From Ophiostoma sp. CBS 140.51 (lineage: Eukaryota > Ascomycota > Sordariomycetes > Ophiostomatales > Ophiostomataceae), in the NCBI GenBank assembly GCA_029298735.1, contig JANSLP010000549.1, positions 1 to 12,410 on the forward strand: 12,410 nt of DNA, written 5' to 3'. Each line of letters begins with the position of its first letter. Positions within the stretch are counted from its first letter, which is position 1. The position numbers and the translations under genes were made by a program. This document shows positions 8,295 through 12,410 of this stretch, in pieces. The notes beneath the pieces were generated by a model. It was given only the letters and a program-made list of their open reading frames with translations. It ran no database searches and was not told the DNA's origin.

Positions 8295-11200
8295 GCGAAG
8301 ACAGCTGGCTTGACTACATCGAACAACAGCGCCGCACTGCGACAGGACTTGAGCAGCGCATCCGTGTTGTCGAGCTCTACCGCTCCGCCGTCAACGCCGA
8401 GCCCGGCAGCATACGCGTCTGGATCGCCTATTGCGACTACTTTTGGGCTCTTCACTTTGAATGCAGGCTGCGTACTGGCACTGTGGCTAACTGGTCTCCG
8501 GAAGAACAACAAGCTGCCTGCGACATCTTCTCGCTCGATGCGGCTCTTCATCTGTGGAGCGAGGGCCACGAAGCGACCAAGTACCGCCTCAGCGACAGCC
8601 ATGAGCTTTGGAATCGATGGATTGCTTTGGAACGCGACCTGCTTGACCGGACGCGCACCGCCGAGGGTGTTAGGCGCATCACTCACCTCTATCGCAATCG
8701 TTTGACAATACCACACGCGGCTTGGGACGACACTTCCTCGGCGTTTAGCTCCTTTTTGACAGAGTACAACCCGGCCGCCTACGAAGAAACAATGCGCGCC
8801 GTGACGGAGCAGTCGCGGACAGCCAGACACATCTACGAGCAGCGCGACCCAATGGAGATGGCATTGCGCGCTGCCATCCGTGCCGGCGATGATGAAGCTC
8901 ACCGCGAAGCTATGTCAAGGTATCTGGGATGGGAGGTGGCCAACGCCCTGGCCGAGCGGAACGACAAAGTCACAGCCATGCGCGTTGCCCTCGGCCTCTT
9001 CGCACGCGCATTATCCAGCATCTTCCAAACCGACGACACCGCATGGACCGACCTGGTTGTTTTTATTTCGCAGCTGCGGAGCGAATTAGGGGACGGTCCG
9101 AATCGCAACGATGAGCTTGCGCGTTATCTTCCCAACAGCCTCGATGTTTTGCAGCGCGCCGTACAGCACTGCCCCTGGTCTGGCGCGCTCTGGGTGCGCT
9201 ACATCATCAGTGGTGAGCAGGCAAGTCTCAGTTTCTCTGACATGGAGCGTATAAAGCACGCAGCCACAAACAGTTCCCTGGACCGCGATGGCATGGCCGC
9301 CGTTGTCGACATGTATGCCGCTTGGTGCGGCTACCTGCGCCGTTGCGCCATTGACCCGAACGCGTCTGATGAATCTGTCGATCTTGCCGATTCAGGCCTT
9401 GTGGCCGCTCTCGAAGCTGTCCAGGTTTGGGGCGAGCGTCGATTCGGCAGCGCTTTTCAGGGCGACCCCAACTTCCGCCTCGAACGCATCATGATCTACC
9501 ACCTGACCGAAAAACACGGCGCCATCGAGGAGGCACGCGAGCACTGGGAGAAGCTGGCGAAGAAGGAACTGCTCGCACACGACTACAGCTTCTGGCTAAG
9601 CTACTACTTGTGGGAGATGAACCTATTCCAGTCGCAGAAAGGAACCGGCCGAAGCCCGACACCGGCCCCGCCGACACGAATGTCCCGCACACCGACTCGT
9701 CCCGCCAGCGTCCTCAACCGCGCCCTGCACGACCCTCAGCTGAACTGGCCCGAACGCATTATCGAGATTTATGTGCAGCATTGCAACGACTTCGAGAGCT
9801 CCGATGTTCTCCGTGGTGCCCTTGATGACGTGTACAACATCCGGAAAGCCATTGCACAGCAACGCAAGGAGGCCGCAGCGCAACAAGCTGCTGCCCAGGC
9901 TGATGCCCAGGCTCGTCCACCGACTTCGCCGACCGAACCTCTCGCCAATCAGCAAGAACCGGAGGGCACACACGAAGATCCGGCTACTGGGTTAAAACGA
10001 AAGTGGGAAGCGAACGCTACCGACGACACCACTGGATCCGCGGCGAAGAAGCCCAAGAGCGAGAACGGCATCCCCCAAAGCGACGACCAACAGCAACAAT
10101 CCCTCAAACGCGACCGCGAGAACACCTCCGTCTTTGTGTCCAACCTACCGGCCGACGTCACATCCACCAAAGTTCGGAGCTATTTCCGCGAGTACGGCCA
10201 CGTCAATAACATGCAACTCAAGAAGGAGGACGACGGCAAGTCTGCGGTCGCATTGGTCGAGTTTCGGTCTGTTGAGGACGTGCAGTCTGCGCTCATTCGC
10301 GACGGCAAGTACTTTGGCGACCACAGTATCTCTGTCAAGGCGGCAACAGGCATCACACTTTACGTCACGAATTTCCCACCCTCGGCGGACGACGCATACA
10401 TTCACAAACTCTTCGATGAAAGCGGACAAATATTCGGCATTCGGTGGCCGAGTCTGAAGTACAACGCCCACCGCCGCTTCTGCTACGTTTCGTTCCGCGA
10501 TGCAGAGTCGGCCGCAAAGGCTACGAAGCTAGACGGACAGCTGCTCGAGGGCAAGTACAAACTGTCGGTACAGTACTCCGACCCGTCAGCCAAGAAGGCA
10601 CGTGACGGCGCGACAGACGAAGGTCGCGAGGTGCATGTCAAGAACATTCCGTTTGACGCCGACGAGAAGGTCATCGAGACTCTGTTCTCCAAACACGGAA
10701 CTGTCGAGCGTGTCCGCCTTCTTCGCAATATTGCGGGCCGCAGCCGTGGTTCTGCCTTTGTTGTCATGAAGACCAAGGAAGAATCAGATCGGGCTGTGTC
10801 AGAACTGAACCAGGTCAAGATGGGCTCACAGATTCTGGCAGTCGAGATCTCCGTACCGACAAATTCCCGGCCGTCGGCAAGAGAAACTTCAGTAGCTGCA
10901 GAATCAACAGCTTCTGGGGCAGGCGGTGACGACGGATCCAAAGGCGACAACGCAACAGAGGCCGACAAGGAAGCCCTTCGCAACCGGACATTTGCTCTCC
11001 TCGGCATTCCAGACACAGTCAACATTGCCCGCGTTCGGGCACTGGTGGAACCCCATGGCCACATTACGAAGCTCGTGCTCCGCGCCGACCACGGTGGCGC
11101 CATTGTCGAGTTTGCCGATGCGGTGACAGCAGGCAAGGCGCAACTGGCTCTGGAAGGCGCCCAAATTGATCAGCACACGCTCTGGACCGACACCGTTGCA

Positions 11201-11743
11201 CAACTGTTCAGGGAGAGGGCCGAAGTACGCTCCGACCGGATGGACAAGGTAGCACCAAAGCCCCCGAAGACAACTGCTTCATCGATGACAACCTCGAAGG
11301 ATACCTCCGCACCCACAACAACATCGACCGTATCCGCAGCGTCTTTGATGCCCACCCGCGTGAAGCGCCCAGTCCTTGGTGGCAAGGGCGCAAAACGGGG
11401 TGTTGGATTCACTGCGTTGTCTGCATCGACGACCGCCAAAAGCAACGGGCAGCCGGCCACCACCAACGGCACGTCTACGACCGAGTCCACGATGGACGCA
11501 CCCGCGAAGAAGTCAAATGCCGAATTCCGGGCTTTGTTCCTTAGCAGCGGAGCAAAGGCCGAGAAGAAAGAAGAGGGTAGCGACAAGAAGGAAGAGGATA
11601 ATGGCGAGAAGGAGAAGGACAGCAGCAACGACAAGGAAAGCGAGGCAAAGCCTGCCGATGTTGCTGAAAGCAACGCCAAAAGCAACAACGCGATCAACGA
11701 CACCACCAGGATGGATGTCGACGTTGCTGTGAATGGCCACTAG
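8258..11743 (+). CDS. prp24: U4/U6 snRNP assembly factor Prp24/SART3 type
   Basis: This intronless gene encodes 1161 residues. It should act in the nucleus, annealing U4 to U6 snRNA and recycling the U4/U6 snRNP after splicing, with Lsm2-8 as partner. Residues 1 to about 560 carry Trp/Tyr-rich helices of the HAT-repeat type, as in SART3 and unlike budding yeast Prp24. A basic bipartite signal (KRKW and KKPK, 580-600) is followed by four RRMs at about 623-696, 699-776, 791-866 and 910-984. RNP2/RNP1 motifs are visible: VFVSNL and SAVALVEF in RRM1, LYVTNF and RFCYVSF in RRM2, VHVKNI and RGSAFVVM in RRM3, and a diverged FALLGI and GGAIVEF in RRM4. The Lsm-interaction motif KKSNAEFRALFL is at 1084-1095. 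A Lys/Glu-rich tail of 66 residues follows it, which is unusual. The first in-frame ATG is 8258, in strong context (CAAGATGG); the frame is open back to 8132 but without an ATG. Stop TAG is at 11741-11743. Confidence 0.95.
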   Translation: MASPPPSAPSPVGEDSWLDYIEQQRRTATGLEQRIRVVELYRSAVNAEPGSIRVWIAYCDYFWALHFECRLRTGTVANWSPEEQQAACDIFSLDAALHLWSEGHEATKYRLSDSHELWNRWIALERDLLDRTRTAEGVRRITHLYRNRLTIPHAAWDDTSSAFSSFLTEYNPAAYEETMRAVTEQSRTARHIYEQRDPMEMALRAAIRAGDDEAHREAMSRYLGWEVANALAERNDKVTAMRVALGLFARALSSIFQTDDTAWTDLVVFISQLRSELGDGPNRNDELARYLPNSLDVLQRAVQHCPWSGALWVRYIISGEQASLSFSDMERIKHAATNSSLDRDGMAAVVDMYAAWCGYLRRCAIDPNASDESVDLADSGLVAALEAVQVWGERRFGSAFQGDPNFRLERIMIYHLTEKHGAIEEAREHWEKLAKKELLAHDYSFWLSYYLWEMNLFQSQKGTGRSPTPAPPTRMSRTPTRPASVLNRALHDPQLNWPERIIEIYVQHCNDFESSDVLRGALDDVYNIRKAIAQQRKEAAAQQAAAQADAQARPPTSPTEPLANQQEPEGTHEDPATGLKRKWEANATDDTTGSAAKKPKSENGIPQSDDQQQQSLKRDRENTSVFVSNLPADVTSTKVRSYFREYGHVNNMQLKKEDDGKSAVALVEFRSVEDVQSALIRDGKYFGDHSISVKAATGITLYVTNFPPSADDAYIHKLFDESGQIFGIRWPSLKYNAHRRFCYVSFRDAESAAKATKLDGQLLEGKYKLSVQYSDPSAKKARDGATDEGREVHVKNIPFDADEKVIETLFSKHGTVERVRLLRNIAGRSRGSAFVVMKTKEESDRAVSELNQVKMGSQILAVEISVPTNSRPSARETSVAAESTASGAGGDDGSKGDNATEADKEALRNRTFALLGIPDTVNIARVRALVEPHGHITKLVLRADHGGAIVEFADAVTAGKAQLALEGAQIDQHTLWTDTVAQLFRERAEVRSDRMDKVAPKPPKTTASSMTTSKDTSAPTTTSTVSAASLMPTRVKRPVLGGKGAKRGVGFTALSASTTAKSNGQPATTNGTSTTESTMDAPAKKSNAEFRALFLSSGAKAEKKEEGSDKKEEDNGEKEKDSSNDKESEAKPADVAESNAKSNNAINDTTRMDVDVAVNGH

Positions 11744-12410
11744 AGAAAGCATTTCGGTGCTGGAAACACGAGGGCGGCCAAGAAGACTTGTGCGCCCCTT
11801 GGATTTTGGATGCATATACCCCGACGAGTTGATCTCATTTTTGTGTGTTTTATCGTTGGCTATGTATGACGGTCGTGTCCGGACAACCGGTCATCGGTCT
11901 TCGTATACAGAAGCTCACCCGCCATCTATTGCGAGCCCTCCTTCGGCTTTTGGGCGGTACGGAGCTGGCGGTACGGATTTTATATTTATTCATTTCACTC
12001 AAGCCGTTGATACGTCGACCGCCAATCGAGTGTTTGTTAATTTCGGTTTTTGTTTTGGGTGGAGAGGGGTTTTCCTGACATTTACTACATCCCACGGATT
12101 TTTTTGGGGCGGACTCGGTTGAGGGAAACCGGGTATGAGTCCCTTTGCCTCTGGACAACGAAAAAAAAAGAGAAAAAGATGGGAACGGAGGGACCATCGA
12201 AAAACGGCGAATGCAAGGCGGCTTATACTATTTTATTTATTTTTGTGTCTTTTCTTCTCGTTTTTCTTACCACCCACACTTTTCTTTTTCACATTTTTTC
12301 TATTTTTCTCGCTCTTTCTGAGATACATCGTGATGATAAGGCCATGGTACTATGAACAGGCTAGCTTTCGTGGACATATACCGAAAAGAATATATCTCTG
12401 TTTAACACCC
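11744..12410. other. 3' flank of the Prp24-like gene
   Basis: No gene is supported. The left part should be the 3' untranslated region, with an A/T-rich TATATTTATT near 11980. An A-rich run lies near 12161-12178 and a T-rich tract covers about 12220-12320. The latter could be a terminator region or the start of the promoter of a gene beyond the window. Confidence 0.5.

Noticed and set aside
11170..11706. 178-codon minus-strand frame rich in Leu, Ser and Phe
   Set aside because: It is the antisense of the Lys/Glu-rich tail and Thr/Ser-rich linker of Prp24; the hydrophobic look comes from the complement of purine-rich codons.

Overview
The window reads as nuclear DNA of a filamentous ascomycete (Pezizomycotina, probably Sordariomycetes). 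The signs are short 64 and 79 base introns with GTRNGT-like donors and CTRAY branch sites, A at -3 start contexts, a metazoan-SART3-like Prp24 with fungal features, and a fungal-type cyclase and RNase H-like protein. Placement below that level is not supported. I assigned function from remembered family features, with no database search.

Layout from left to right: 1-735 is gene-free sequence downstream of a minus-strand gene. 736-1922 (minus) is a three-exon gene for a 347-residue cyclase/kynurenine-formamidase-like protein. 1923-2418 is its upstream intergenic stretch. 2419-3684 (minus) is an RNase H-like gene interrupted by one in-frame TAA and lacking a key catalytic aspartate, most likely a pseudogene. 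3913-4824 (minus) holds several protein-like but frame-broken stretches that I cannot assign, possibly relics. About 4825-7144 is a long stretch with no convincing gene; it contains an octamer repeat, a hairpin pair, an isolated TATA motif and one unusually long stop-free frame. 7145-8257 is the probable promoter plus leader of the next gene, and its plus strand has no ATG until 8214. 8258-11743 (plus) is an intronless gene for an 1161-residue Prp24/SART3-type U4/U6 snRNP assembly factor. 11744-12410 is its 3' flank, ending in T-rich sequence.

The genes do not form a pathway. The splicing factor is a housekeeping gene, the cyclase is a metabolic enzyme of unknown substrate, and the block at 2419-4824 looks like decaying accessory sequence. 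No new multi-gene system is evident. The observations most worth a second look are the ATG-free leader with its single start-overlapping upstream ORF, the charged tail that places the Lsm-binding motif of Prp24 away from its C-terminus, and the broken, catalytically altered RNase H-like gene.
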